64,000 bases of DNA from Rhizobium sp. N324 (GTDB lineage Bacteria; Pseudomonadota; Alphaproteobacteria; Rhizobiales; Rhizobiaceae), in NCBI RefSeq assembly GCF_001664485.1, contig NZ_CP013630.1:1739001-1803000 (forward strand), given 5' to 3'. The position numbers and the translations under genes are program-made. Shown piece by piece: positions 28,191 through 37,565 of this stretch. The notes beneath the pieces are model-generated. The model saw only the letters and a list, made by a program, of their open reading frames with translations. It did not search any database and was not told the DNA's origin. How positions within the stretch are numbered: the stretch's first letter is position 1; the number at the start of each line of letters is the position of its first letter.

Positions 28191-30845
28191 TCAGCTCTTT
28201 TTCGATTTCGCGGGCGCTTTCGCCTTCGTTGTCTTCGGCTTGGCCGCCGTCTTGGTGGTCTTGGCTTCGGCCGCCGCCGCCTTCGGCTTGGCTTTCGCCT
28301 TGCTCGTCTTGCCTGCAGGCGCCTTGCCGGCCTTTTCCGTGATCAGCGCAAGCGCCTCTTCGACGGTGATGGCCTGCGGATCCTTGCCCTTCGGCAGGGT
28401 GGCGTTGACCTTGCCCCAATTGACGTAAGGACCGTACTTGCCGTCGCGAACGGTGATGGCGCCGCCATCGGGATGATCGCCGAGCGTCTTCAGCGCCGCC
28501 GGCGTGCCGCGCGAACCGCGGCCCGGTGCCTGGTTCGCCTTTTCGGCAATCACGGTCACCGCGCGGTTCAGGCCGACCGAGAACACGTCCTCGATCGTTT
28601 CCAGATTGGCATAGGAACCGTCATGCAGGAGGAACGGCCCATAGCGGCCGATGCCCGACGAGATCATCTTGCCCGATTCCGGATGTTTGCCGATATCGCG
28701 CGGCAGCGAGATCAAAGCCATCGCCTTTTCGTAGTCGATATCTTCGGGCTTCCAGCCCTTCGGCAGCGAAGCGCGCTTGGCCTCCTTGCCGTCGCCGCGC
28801 TGGATATAGGGGCCGAAGCGGCCGGAACGCAGCGTCAGCTCCTCGCCGGTCGTCGGATCGGTGCCGAGGTTCTTCGGTTCGTTGAGGGCCGCACCATCCG
28901 CTTCTCCGCCGTTTTCGGAGGAGAGCTGGCGGGTGTAATTGCATTCCGGATAGTTCGAGCAGCCGACGAAGGCGCCGTATTTGCCGAGCTTCAGCGACAG
29001 GTTGCCGGTGCCGCATACCTGACAGATCCTCGGATCGCTGCCGTCCTCCCGCTTCGGGAAGACCAATGGCGCCAGCGCTTCGTTCAGTGAATCGAGCACA
29101 TTGGTGACGCGCAGTTCCTTGGTGTCTTCGATCTGGGCGAAGAAATCCTTCCAGAAATCGCGCAGCACCTGCTTCCAGTTCAACTCGCCAGCGGAGATGC
29201 GGTCGAGTTTCTCCTCGAGATCGGCGGTGAAGTCGTATTCGACATATTTGGTGAAGAAGCTTTCGAGGAAAGCCGTCACCAGCCGGCCCTTGGCCTGCGG
29301 GATCAGCTTGCGCTTGTCGATCGTCACATAGTCGCGGTCGCGCAGCGTCGCCAGCGTCGCGGCATAGGTGGAGGGGCGCCCGATGCCGAGTTCTTCCATC
29401 TTCTTGATCAGCGAGGCTTCCGAGTAGCGCGGCGGCGGCTCGGTGAAATGCTGGGTCGAATTGATTTTCTGCTTGGCGAGCGTCTCGCGCGCATTGATCT
29501 CTGGCAGGCGGCCATCCTCGTCGCCGTCGTCGCTCTGCTCGCCGTCTTCCTTCTGATCGGTATAGGCGGCAATGAAGCCGTCGAAGCGGATGACCGAGCC
29601 GACGGCGCGCAGGCCGGCCTTCTCGCCCTTGTTGTCGGCGGTAATCTCGGCCGTCGTGCGCTCGATTTCGGCCGAGGCCATCTGGCTGGCGATGCCGCGC
29701 TTCCAGATCAGGTCGTAGAGCCGGATCTGGTCGGCATCGAGGAACTGGCGCACGCGGTCGGGCGAGCGGTAGAAATCAGTCGGGCGGATCGCCTCGTGCG
29801 CCTCCTGGGCGTTCTTCGCCTTGGTGGAATAGAAGCGTGCCTTTTCAGGCATGTAACGCTCGCCGAACTGGTCGACGATGGCGCGGCGCGCCGCATCGAT
29901 CGCTTCGGGTGCCATCTGCACGCCGTCGGTTCGCATATAGGTGATGAGACCGACGGTCTCGCCGCCGATATCGACGCCTTCATAAAGCTTCTGGGCGATC
30001 TGCATGGTGCGCGATGCGGAGAAGCCGAGATTGGAGGAGGCAGCCTGCTGCAGGGTCGAGGTCGTAAAGGGCGGTCCCGGGTTGCGTTTGACCGGTTTCG
30101 CCTCGACCGTGTCGACGACATAGCTCGCGCCTTCGAGCAGCGCCTTGAGCCGGCCCGCATCCTCGCCGTTGCCGATCGCGCGCGGCTGCAGCCGTTTGCC
30201 GTTCGCCGAAACCAGCCTTGCCTCGAACTCGTCGCCGCGCGGCGTCTTCAGCAGCGCCGAGATGTTCCAGTATTCTTCGGAAATGAAGCGCTCGATTTCG
30301 GATTCGCGGTCGCAGACCAGGCGCAGCGCTACCGACTGGACGCGGCCGGCCGAGCGTGCGCCGGGCAGCTTGCGCCAGAGGACCGGCGAAAGATTGAAGC
30401 CGACGAGATAGTCGAGCGCGCGGCGGGCGAGATAGGCGTCGACCAGCGGCACGTCGATGTCGCGCGGATCGGCCATCGCGTCGAGCACCGCCTTCTTGGT
30501 GATCGCGTTGAAGACGACGCGCTTGACCGGCTTGCCGTTCAGCACACGCTTCTTGTTGAGCATGTCGAGGACGTGCCATGAAATCGCTTCGCCTTCGCGA
30601 TCCGGGTCGGTCGCGAGAAACAGGCCGTCGGAGGATTTCACCGCGTCGGCGATGTCCTTCATCCGCTTGGCCGAGGCCCCATCGACCTCCCAAAGCATTT
30701 CGAAATCCTGATCGGGGAGGACAGAGCCATCCTTGGCAGGCAGATCGCGCACATGGCCGAAGGAGGCGAGCACTTTGTATCCCGAACCCAGATACTTGTT
30801 GATCGTCTTGGCCTTGGCAGGCGATTCCACCACTACAACATTCAT
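28191..30845 (-). CDS. topA: DNA topoisomerase I
   Basis: Relaxes negatively supercoiled DNA (type IA), 884 residues. TOPRIM domain with E8 and the DxDxE acidic triad D80/D82/E84 in LATDPDREGEAI; active-site Tyr303 in LITYMRTDG. One four-Cys zinc finger is visible (CQVCGTGN then GCSNYPEC, about residues 610-640), followed by repeated C-terminal domains (LGKYGAFVG, SGRFGPYIQRG, IGRYGPFLLH, DGKYGPYVNWG). The last ~45 residues are a Lys/Ala-rich disordered tail. topA is followed after 1 bp by rnr. Confidence 0.97.
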   Translation of the reverse strand: MNVVVVESPAKAKTINKYLGSGYKVLASFGHVRDLPAKDGSVLPDQDFEMLWEVDGASAKRMKDIADAVKSSDGLFLATDPDREGEAISWHVLDMLNKKRVLNGKPVKRVVFNAITKKAVLDAMADPRDIDVPLVDAYLARRALDYLVGFNLSPVLWRKLPGARSAGRVQSVALRLVCDRESEIERFISEEYWNISALLKTPRGDEFEARLVSANGKRLQPRAIGNGEDAGRLKALLEGASYVVDTVEAKPVKRNPGPPFTTSTLQQAASSNLGFSASRTMQIAQKLYEGVDIGGETVGLITYMRTDGVQMAPEAIDAARRAIVDQFGERYMPEKARFYSTKAKNAQEAHEAIRPTDFYRSPDRVRQFLDADQIRLYDLIWKRGIASQMASAEIERTTAEITADNKGEKAGLRAVGSVIRFDGFIAAYTDQKEDGEQSDDGDEDGRLPEINARETLAKQKINSTQHFTEPPPRYSEASLIKKMEELGIGRPSTYAATLATLRDRDYVTIDKRKLIPQAKGRLVTAFLESFFTKYVEYDFTADLEEKLDRISAGELNWKQVLRDFWKDFFAQIEDTKELRVTNVLDSLNEALAPLVFPKREDGSDPRICQVCGTGNLSLKLGKYGAFVGCSNYPECNYTRQLSSENGGEADGAALNEPKNLGTDPTTGEELTLRSGRFGPYIQRGDGKEAKRASLPKGWKPEDIDYEKAMALISLPRDIGKHPESGKMISSGIGRYGPFLLHDGSYANLETIEDVFSVGLNRAVTVIAEKANQAPGRGSRGTPAALKTLGDHPDGGAITVRDGKYGPYVNWGKVNATLPKGKDPQAITVEEALALITEKAGKAPAGKTSKAKAKPKAAAAEAKTTKTAAKPKTTKAKAPAKSKKS

Positions 30846-31016
30846 GATGATTCTCTAAAAAAGGAAACGACGCCAGCGTTGAAGCCAGCGCAACACACAC
30901 CGCAACTTGGATACCGGCCCTCCGACATGGACAGGGAAATCGCTGCGGTCAAGGGGTTTGCTACAATTTTACCTCTTGCAGCCGCTGCAAAGCGGGTCGC
31001 TCGTATCGTGCAGGCC

Positions 31017-32159
31017 TCACTCGGAAAGCGAGATGAGACCGCCCTGATGCCGGTGCAGCCTGCCTGCTATGTCGAGCTCCAGCAGGATGAGATAGACCGC
31101 CGATGCCGAGAGCCCGGTGTGGCGGATAATATCGTCGATCTCGACCGGCGTCGGCCCGAGCGCATCGATGATGCGGTTGCGATCCGTATCGCCGGGCGGC
31201 ATCGTCATTGCCCCGCCGTCACGTGGCGGTTCCTCCGCCATCGACGACGGGAACAGCTCGAATTGCGCCAGCGGCGCCAAGGCTTCGATGACATCGGCGG
31301 GGGCGGTGACGATCGAAGCCCCGTCCTTCAGCAGGCCGTTGGTGCCATGGCAGCGCGGATCGAGCGGTGAGCCGGGCACGGCAAACACCAGCCGGCCGAA
31401 CTCGCCGGCAAGCCGTGCGGTGATTAGCGATCCCGAGCGCGTCGCCGCTTCGACGACCACGAGACCGAGCGCGATGCCGGCGATCAGCCGGTTCCGGCGC
31501 GGGAAATCGCGGGCCCGCGGTTCCCAGCCGAAGGGCATCTCGCTGACCGCCAGGCCGTTGCCGCCGGTTATCTCCGCGAGCAGGCCGATATTCTCCGGTG
31601 GGTAGGGCTGGTCGAGGCCGCCGGCAAGCGCCGCGATCGTGCCCGTATCGAGGCTTGCCCGGTGCGCCGATGTGTCGATGCCGCGCGCCAGCCCCGAGAC
31701 CACGGTATAACCGGCGCGACCGCAGTCACGCGCCACCATCGCCGCGAATTTGGCGCCGGCGATCGAAGCGTTGCGCGAACCGACGATGCCGACGGCCGGC
31801 CGCTTGGCGGCGGCAAGCGCGCCCTTGACGGCGAGAAGCGGCGGCGCGCCGTCGATCTGCTTCAGCGCTTGCGGATAGTCCGGCTCGCCGATGCCGACGA
31901 AGCGGGCGCCGAAACGATGCGCCGCTTCCAGCTCCCGATGCGCCTCGGCCTCGCTGGCGATACGGATCGCCCGCGTCGCGCCGCCGCGCGCCGAAAGCTC
32001 CGGCAACGCCGCGAGCGCCGCCTCGGCCGATCCGAAATGATTGATGAGGTCGCGAAAGGTCGCCGGGCCGATATTGTCGGAACGGATGAGGCGCAGCCAG
32101 GCAATTTTCTGCCGTTCGCTCAGCACAGTGCCTTTTGGTCCCGCGCTCAGCGCATCCAT
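31017..32159 (-). CDS. dprA: DNA-processing protein DprA
   Basis: Loads RecA on incoming single-stranded DNA in transformable bacteria; widely kept in non-transformable ones. 380 residues. A short helical SAM-like N-terminus is followed by the Rossmann-like DprA core ([50 protein letters not shown]) and a C-terminal winged helix (about 315-375). The ATG shares one base with the plsY stop on the same strand. Confidence 0.94.
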   Translation of the reverse strand: MDALSAGPKGTVLSERQKIAWLRLIRSDNIGPATFRDLINHFGSAEAALAALPELSARGGATRAIRIASEAEAHRELEAAHRFGARFVGIGEPDYPQALKQIDGAPPLLAVKGALAAAKRPAVGIVGSRNASIAGAKFAAMVARDCGRAGYTVVSGLARGIDTSAHRASLDTGTIAALAGGLDQPYPPENIGLLAEITGGNGLAVSEMPFGWEPRARDFPRRNRLIAGIALGLVVVEAATRSGSLITARLAGEFGRLVFAVPGSPLDPRCHGTNGLLKDGASIVTAPADVIEALAPLAQFELFPSSMAEEPPRDGGAMTMPPGDTDRNRIIDALGPTPVEIDDIIRHTGLSASAVYLILLELDIAGRLHRHQGGLISLSE

Positions 32160-32779
32160 TATCCCTTCGCCCCGATCTTGCTTTCCGTCCCGCCCATCAG
32201 GCGGGAAATATTCGCCCTGTGCTTCCAGTAGGAGATCAGCGTCATGATCGCCATGACGGCTGCAACTTTTTCATTGCCGAGTATCCACAGCGCAACCGGC
32301 ATGACAAGCATGGCAACCAGCGCCGACAGCGAGGAGTAGCGGGTCGTGAAAGCGATCGCCAGCCAGATGGCGGCGAAGAGCACGACCATGATCGGTGCGA
32401 CGCCGAGCAGGGTGCCGATATAGGTGGCGACGCCCTTGCCGCCCTTGAAGCCGATCCAGACCGGGAAGAGGTGGCCGATGAAGGCGAAGAAGCCGGCGAT
32501 GATCGCAGCCTCGTCACCGAGAAAGTAACCGACGACCCAGGCGGCGGCCGATGCCTTCAGCGCATCGAGCAGCAGCGTCGCCGCCGCAAGCTTGCGGTTC
32601 CCGGTTCTCAGCACATTGGTCGCGCCGATATTGCCGGAGCCTATGCTGCGCACGTCGCCGAGGCCGGCGGCGCGCGTCAGGATCAGGCCGAAAGGAATGG
32701 AACCGAAGAGATAGCCGATGACGGCGGCGGCAAGCGCGACCGGCAGCGTGATCTGCCATGACATGAGATTGGATAACAT
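32159..32779 (-). CDS. plsY: glycerol-3-phosphate acyltransferase PlsY
   Basis: Inner-membrane enzyme that transfers acyl groups from acyl-phosphate to glycerol 3-phosphate, starting phospholipid synthesis. 206 residues, five or more hydrophobic segments. The three PlsY motifs are present: [32 protein letters not shown] and TRYSSLSAL. The stop overlaps the dprA start by one base, so dprA is translationally coupled to plsY. Confidence 0.95.
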   Translation of the reverse strand: MLSNLMSWQITLPVALAAAVIGYLFGSIPFGLILTRAAGLGDVRSIGSGNIGATNVLRTGNRKLAAATLLLDALKASAAAWVVGYFLGDEAAIIAGFFAFIGHLFPVWIGFKGGKGVATYIGTLLGVAPIMVVLFAAIWLAIAFTTRYSSLSALVAMLVMPVALWILGNEKVAAVMAIMTLISYWKHRANISRLMGGTESKIGAKG

Positions 32780-32839
32780 ATGCCGCCTCAGCCCCTCCGT
32801 TGCCTATCCCAATATGCCGTTCTTTAAGGACGCCGTTTC

Positions 32840-34129
32840 CTAGAGTGCGTGGACAAGCTTTCCCGAGACATATGTCGCGACCGCTCGCCCGCTGAAGCGC
32901 GCATCTTCGAACGGCGTGTTCTTCGAGCGAGAGAGAAGCATGTCTTTGGCGACAAGCCAAGGCTCATCGAGATCGATCAGCGCGATATCGGCCGCAGCCC
33001 CCGGCTTCAGCGTGCCGGCGGGGAGGCCGAAAATTTCAGCCGGGCGGGTGGACATGGCGTCGATCAGGCGCATCAGGCTCACTTGGCCGCCATGGTGAAG
33101 CCTGAGAGCCGCCGCCAGCATGGTTTCAAGGCCGACCGCGCCGTCTTCAGCTTCGCCAAAGGGCAGGCGCTTCGTATCGACGTCCTGCGGGTCGTGCGAG
33201 GAGACGATGATGTCGATCGCGCCGCTTGCCAGCGCCTCGACCATGGCCACCCGGTCGTCTTCCGGGCGCAGCGGCGGATAGAGCTTGAAGAAGGTGCGGT
33301 ATTCGCCGATGTCGTTTTCGTTGAGCGCCAGATTGTTGATCGAGATGCCGGAGGTGACCTTGGCGCCGCGGCTGCGGGCGCGTTCGATCGCCTCGACCGA
33401 TTGCGGCACGGAGATCATCGCGGCATGATACCGGCCGCGCGTCAGCTCTGCGATCCTGAGATCGCGCTCGAGCGGGATGAGCTCTGCTTCTCTTGGAATG
33501 CCGGAGAGCCCGAGCCAGCTGGCGAAAAGCCCCTCATGCATGACACCGTTGGCGCCGAGATATTTGTCACGCGTTTCGCAGCAAATGACGGCACCGAATT
33601 CGCGCGCATAGGTCATGATCCGCCGCAGCACCTGCGTGTCGTGGACGCTGGAATGAGCATCGGTGAAGGCGACGGCGCCTGCCTGCATCAACAGGCCGAT
33701 CTCCGTCATCTCCTCGCCGGCAAGACCCTTTGTGAGGGCGGCGGCCGGATAGACGTTGACGGCAGCGGTATCGCGCGCCGTCTTCTTGACGAATTCGACA
33801 AGTGCGATGTCGTCGATCACGGGATCGGTGTCCGGCATCATGATGATCGAGGTGACACCGCCGGCTGCGGCCGCCCGGCTTGCCGAGGCGATCGTCTCGC
33901 GGTGCTCGCCGCCGGGTTCGCCGATATGGACGCGCGCATCGACGAGGCCGGGCGTGGCGACAAGGCCCGTGCAGTCACGGATATCAGCACCTTCAGGTGC
34001 ACCCTGGTTCTGCGCCGCGCTGCCGGCAGCAAGGATCACACCACCTTCGGCGATGATCGTGCCCACCTCGTCGAGATGGCGCGAGGGATCGACGATGCGG
34101 ACGTTCTGGAGGACGATCGCGTTGCTCAT
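32840..34129 (-). CDS. pyrC: dihydroorotase-like protein, catalytically dead (PyrC'/PyrX type)
   Basis: Class I dihydroorotase fold, 429 residues, normally hydrolysing carbamoyl-aspartate/dihydroorotate. Aligned by eye with active enzymes (B. subtilis PyrC from memory), almost every active-site residue is changed. The HxH pair is R66/H68 ([13 protein letters not shown]) and the substrate Arg is Gly70. The third metal His is C183 (VICCET), the HVST His is M238 (AAMISV), PHH is INN, and the TDHAPH Asp is S311 (VSSHDPQ). Such proteins are known as non-catalytic partners needed for aspartate transcarbamoylase assembly (for example Pseudomonas PyrC'). A 4-bp overlap couples it to pyrB. A true dihydroorotase must be encoded elsewhere. 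The lost residues are seen; the role is inferred. Confidence 0.88.
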
Positions 34130-35082
34130 GCCTTCAATCCATCGGTTCGGGGACCCTGGTTCTGGGAGACGAGCAGCGTCTCCATGACGGCCATGCGCAC
34201 AGCGACCCCCATTTCCACCTGTTCGGCGATCACGCTCTGCGGACCGTCAGCCACCTCGGAGGCGATCTCGACGCCGCGGTTCATCGGGCCGGGATGCATG
34301 ACCAGCGCATCCTCTTTCGCCGCCTTCAGCGTTTCGGCGTCGAGCCCGTAGAAATGGTAGTATTCGCGCACCGAAGGCACGAAGGCGCCGGACATGCGCT
34401 CGCGCTGCAGCCGTAGCATCATCACCACGTCGGCGTCCTTCAGCCCTTCCTTCATCGAATGGAAGACCTCGACGCCCATATCGGCGATGCCGGCGGGCAG
34501 GAGGGTGGCGGGCGCGACGACCCGCACGCGGGCACCCATGGCGTTGAGCAGCAGGATATTGGAGCGCGCCACGCGTGAATGCAGCACGTCGCCGCAGATC
34601 GCCACGATGATGCGCGAGAGCTTGCCCTTGGCGCGGCGGATCGTCAGCGCGTCGAGCAGCGCCTGGGTCGGATGTTCGTGCTGGCCGTCACCGGCATTGA
34701 CGACCGAGCAGGAGACCTTTTGGGCGAGCAGGGCGGCCGCTCCGGCGCTCGAATGGCGGATCACCAGTACGTCGGGGCGCATCGCATTCAGCGTCATCGC
34801 CGTATCGATCAGCGTTTCGCCCTTCTTCACCGAGGAGTTTCCGACCGACATGTTCATCACGTCGGCGCCGAGCCGCTTGCCGGCAAGCTCGAAGGAGGCC
34901 TGTGTGCGGGTCGATGCTTCGAAGAAGAGGTTGATCTGCGTCAGTCCGCGCAGCGTCGATGTCTTCTTCTCTCGCTGGCGGCTGATCTTGACGGCTTCGT
35001 CGGCCTTATCGAGCAGATAGGTGATATCCTGCTCGGTGAGGCCCTTGATGCCGATGAGGTGGCGGTGGGGGAAAAAGACCAT
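34126..35082 (-). CDS. pyrB: aspartate carbamoyltransferase catalytic subunit
   Basis: Commits carbamoyl phosphate and aspartate to pyrimidine synthesis. 318 residues. The carbamoyl-phosphate loop [13 protein letters not shown], the flexible 80s-type SVKKGE segment, [14 protein letters not shown] and MHPGPMNRG are intact. The frame extends 19 codons upstream, but the ATG at 35082 with an AAGAGG site gives the family N-terminus [12 protein letters not shown]. No pyrI gene is nearby; the next gene is the dead dihydroorotase, overlapping by 4 bp, as in bacteria whose ATCase is a PyrB-PyrC' dodecamer. Confidence 0.96.
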
Positions 35083-35261
35083 GACCCTGCCTCTTGCTGT
35101 CTCTGGCGGGTCTATAAAGAGTGCGGCCCGCCGGGGCAAGCATGCGCTGTGGGCAAAGGCTTATGTCCCCATGCATTTTCGCCAAAATTCCGATAGAGCA
35201 GAATGAACCGAATCATAACTTCCGGTTTCCCTTTGCCGGGTTCTTACACTAGAAGCGAATT

Positions 35262-36920
35262 ATGACCTCCGCCAACCGGACTGACGAAAAACTCGCAGAA
35301 CTCAACCAGCCGAGCCTGTGGTCCGGCATCAACGCCTATCGGTCCGATCCGCTGATCGTCGATCTGACGGCGGCTCTGCCCCGGGGCATCCGCGAGGACC
35401 TGGAAAACATGGGCCGCTACGTCACTTCGCCGGAGGCGCAGGAGCTGGCGCGCATGGCGAACCAGGGCGCGCCTCAGCTGCGTACCCACGGTTCCCGCGG
35501 CGAGCGCCTCGACGTCGTCGAGTTCCACCCCGCCTGGCACGCGCTGATGCGCCGCTCCATGTCTGTGGGCCTGCATTCCTCCGTCTGGGATCCGCAGGCC
35601 GATACCGATGCCAAGGATGAGGCCCACAAGGTTCGCGCCGCCCGCTTCTATCTGACGGCGCAGCTGGAATCCGGCCATCTCTGCCCGCTGACGATGACCA
35701 GCGCCTCGGTTGCCGCGCTTTCGGCGTCGCCCGCGGTGCAGAAGGACTGGGCGCCAAAGATCCTCTCGCGCAAATATGATTCGTCCAACAAGCCCGCCAT
35801 GCAGAAATCCGCCGTCACCATCGGCATGGGCATGACGGAAAAGCAGGGCGGCACGGATGTGAGGGCCAACCGGACCGCTGGCGAAAAGGTCAGCGAAGGC
35901 ATCTACCGGCTGTCCGGCCACAAATGGTTCATGTCCGCGCCGATGAGCGATGCCTTCATCATGCTGGCGCAGACGAAGGAGGGCATGGGCTGCTTCCTGG
36001 TGCCGCGCCTGCTGGAGGATGGCTCCGCCAACGGCCTGCAGTTCCAGCGTCTGAAGGATAAGGTCGGCAACCGCTCCAACGCCTCTGCCGAAGTCGAATT
36101 CTCAGACACCTTCGGCTTCCTGCTCGGCGGCTCCGATGCCGGGATCCGCACCATCCTCGACATGGTGACGCTGACGCGGCTCGACTGTGCGCTGGCTTCG
36201 TCAGGCATGATGCGCGCCTCGCTGGCCGAGGCCGTGCACCACACCCGCGGCCGCAGCGTCTTCGGCAAGATGCTCGTCAACCAGCCGATCATGACGCGCG
36301 TGCTGGCCGACATGGCGCTCGATGTCGCCGCAGCCACCGCTCTCTCCTTCCGCCTTGCCGACGCCTTCGACAAGGCGCGCGGCAATGCCGAGCAGGCGGC
36401 CTATGCCCGCGTCATGACGCCGGTCGCCAAATACTGGTGCTGCAAGATCGCCCCGGCGCTGATCTACGAGGCGATGGAATGCATCGGCGGCAACGGCTAT
36501 ATCGAAGAGCGCCCGATCGCCCGCCATTACCGCGAAGCCCCCGTCAATGCCATCTGGGAAGGCTCCGGCAACGTCATGGCGCTCGACGTGCTGCGTGTAT
36601 TGAACCGCGGCAAGGATCTGTTCGAAACCGTTTTTTCAGGCCTTGCCCGCGATCTCGGCCCGGCCGGCAAGAAGACGATCGACGTGCTGCGCGCTGCAAT
36701 CGCACTCTGCGAACAGGACGAGGGGGCCGCGCGCCTGCTCGTCGAGCAGCTGGCGCTTGCCGCCGGTGCCGCCGAACTCTATCGGCTGGGGGCAGGGCGC
36801 ATTGCCGATGCCTTCATCGAGACGCGCCTTGCCGGCGGCTGGCGCTCCACCTACGGCATGCTCGATTCCCGCTTCGACGCCAGCTACATCGTCGATCTGC
36901 TCTATCCCCCGGCGGCCTGA
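35262..36920 (+). CDS. aidB: acyl-CoA dehydrogenase family protein, AidB-like
   Basis: Flavoprotein of the acyl-CoA dehydrogenase fold, 552 residues, longer than standard members (~380) and equal to E. coli AidB, an alkylation-response protein. Evidence: N-terminal ~170-residue AidB-specific region (SLWSGINAYRSDPL), GMGMTEKQGGTDVRANRT and SGHKWFMSAPMSDAF, the EAMECIGGNGYIEE flavin segment and the terminal helices. It is transcribed alone, divergent from pyrB. Substrate and physiological role unproven. Confidence 0.88.
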   Translation: MTSANRTDEKLAELNQPSLWSGINAYRSDPLIVDLTAALPRGIREDLENMGRYVTSPEAQELARMANQGAPQLRTHGSRGERLDVVEFHPAWHALMRRSMSVGLHSSVWDPQADTDAKDEAHKVRAARFYLTAQLESGHLCPLTMTSASVAALSASPAVQKDWAPKILSRKYDSSNKPAMQKSAVTIGMGMTEKQGGTDVRANRTAGEKVSEGIYRLSGHKWFMSAPMSDAFIMLAQTKEGMGCFLVPRLLEDGSANGLQFQRLKDKVGNRSNASAEVEFSDTFGFLLGGSDAGIRTILDMVTLTRLDCALASSGMMRASLAEAVHHTRGRSVFGKMLVNQPIMTRVLADMALDVAAATALSFRLADAFDKARGNAEQAAYARVMTPVAKYWCCKIAPALIYEAMECIGGNGYIEERPIARHYREAPVNAIWEGSGNVMALDVLRVLNRGKDLFETVFSGLARDLGPAGKKTIDVLRAAIALCEQDEGAARLLVEQLALAAGAAELYRLGAGRIADAFIETRLAGGWRSTYGMLDSRFDASYIVDLLYPPAA

Positions 36921-36990
36921 CCGCAGCGGACAATGATTGCTCTTCGCTGGCATCGATCTCAGCGATATCGACGCGCGCGTCGCGCCGATG

Positions 36991-37133
36991 GTTGCCCCTC
37001 ACCCTAACCCTCTCCCCGTTCTGATGGGGAGAGGGGACGTGCCCTGCGAGAGGTTGGTGGGGAACGGAGAAGTCGCGGCTATCCTCCTTCGCCCCGCGAG
37101 CGGGGAGAAGGTGCCGGCAGGCGGATGAGGGGC
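36991..37133. repeat. ~140-bp rhizobial palindromic repeat
   Basis: Bounded by CCCCTCA (36995-37001) and TGAGGGG (37126-37132), with internal palindromes CTCTCCCC/GGGGAGAG and TTCGCCCCGCGAGCGGGG. I recall this family (contents like CCCTCACCCTAACCCTCTCCCC) as common between genes in Rhizobium chromosomes. It lies just beyond the vapC stub. Confidence 0.75.
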
Positions 37134-37169
37134 TGGCCTCGGCGATCTCCCGGACCGGGCTGGCCGCAC

Positions 37170-37220
37170 CTATCCCGCGCAGATGCACGGATCCAAATCC
37201 GAACTGTGGACGACGATCAC
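37170..37220 (-). pseudogene. vapC: vapC toxin remnant, 16 codons
   Basis: GTG at 37220 overlaps the vapB stop in the usual GTGA arrangement and reads VIVVHSSDLDPCICAG then TAG. VapC PIN toxins begin (M/V)IVVDSS(V)W, where the Asp is a catalytic metal ligand. Here it is His (GAC to CAC), and the frame departs from the family after seven residues and stops. No PIN domain follows in any frame before the repeat. Confidence 0.6.
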
Positions 37221-37426
37221 CGTCTGTCGTCCGGCTGGTCGCAACGTCTCTCTTCCAGGTTGCCTTCCCAGCCTATCCCTGCGAGATCTGCGATCGCATT
37301 TTTCCGGCGGTGCCTCTCGATGAGGATTCGTAAAGCCTGTTCGACGGCGGCCTCTTTTGTCGCCAACCCCGTGACGATCATTGCTGCGTCGAGCAAGCCA
37401 TCATCGATATCGATCGTTGTAGGCAT
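37217..37426 (-). CDS. vapB: VapB-family antitoxin (DUF2191), orphan
   Basis: A 69-residue protein with the VapB antitoxin pattern: a ribbon-helix-helix-like MPTTIDIDDGLLDAAMIVTG start, TKEAAVEQALRILIERHRR, and the C-terminal toxin-binding tail with GIGWEGNLEE. It normally neutralises a PIN-domain VapC ribonuclease encoded immediately downstream, but only a stub remains there. The ATG at 37426 is preferred (GAGGTGG just upstream) over a GTG two codons earlier. It may still be expressed, autoregulate, or cross-talk with another VapC. Confidence 0.75.
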   Translation of the reverse strand: MPTTIDIDDGLLDAAMIVTGLATKEAAVEQALRILIERHRRKNAIADLAGIGWEGNLEERRCDQPDDRR

Positions 37427-37506
37427 GACCACCTCAAATGTCCCAATATCGTGAAGGTAGACGCCCGGCCCTCAGGGTTCAACTTTGCTAAAGAAGCTCG
37501 CCACAA

Positions 37507-37539
37507 ACAAAAATCCGGCCGCGTCGCCACGGCCGGATT
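37507..37539 (-). terminator. intrinsic terminator of rne
   Basis: AATCCGGCCG (37512-37521) with CGGCCGGATT (37530-37539), 8-nt loop, followed on the minus strand by TTTTTGTTTG. It is 27 bp past the rne stop. Confidence 0.85.
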
Positions 37540-37565
37540 GATTATTTACGTCCAAAAATCAGCGT

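Noticed and set aside
25784..28342. 852-codon plus-strand frame opposite rnr
   Set aside because: Shadow of rnr codon usage; no family resemblance and no ribosome site; rnr is clear on the other strand.
32840..34129. dihydroorotase gene as a decaying pseudogene
   Set aside because: Full-length frame, conserved framework and coupling with pyrB; lesions confined to catalytic sites point to a maintained non-catalytic protein.
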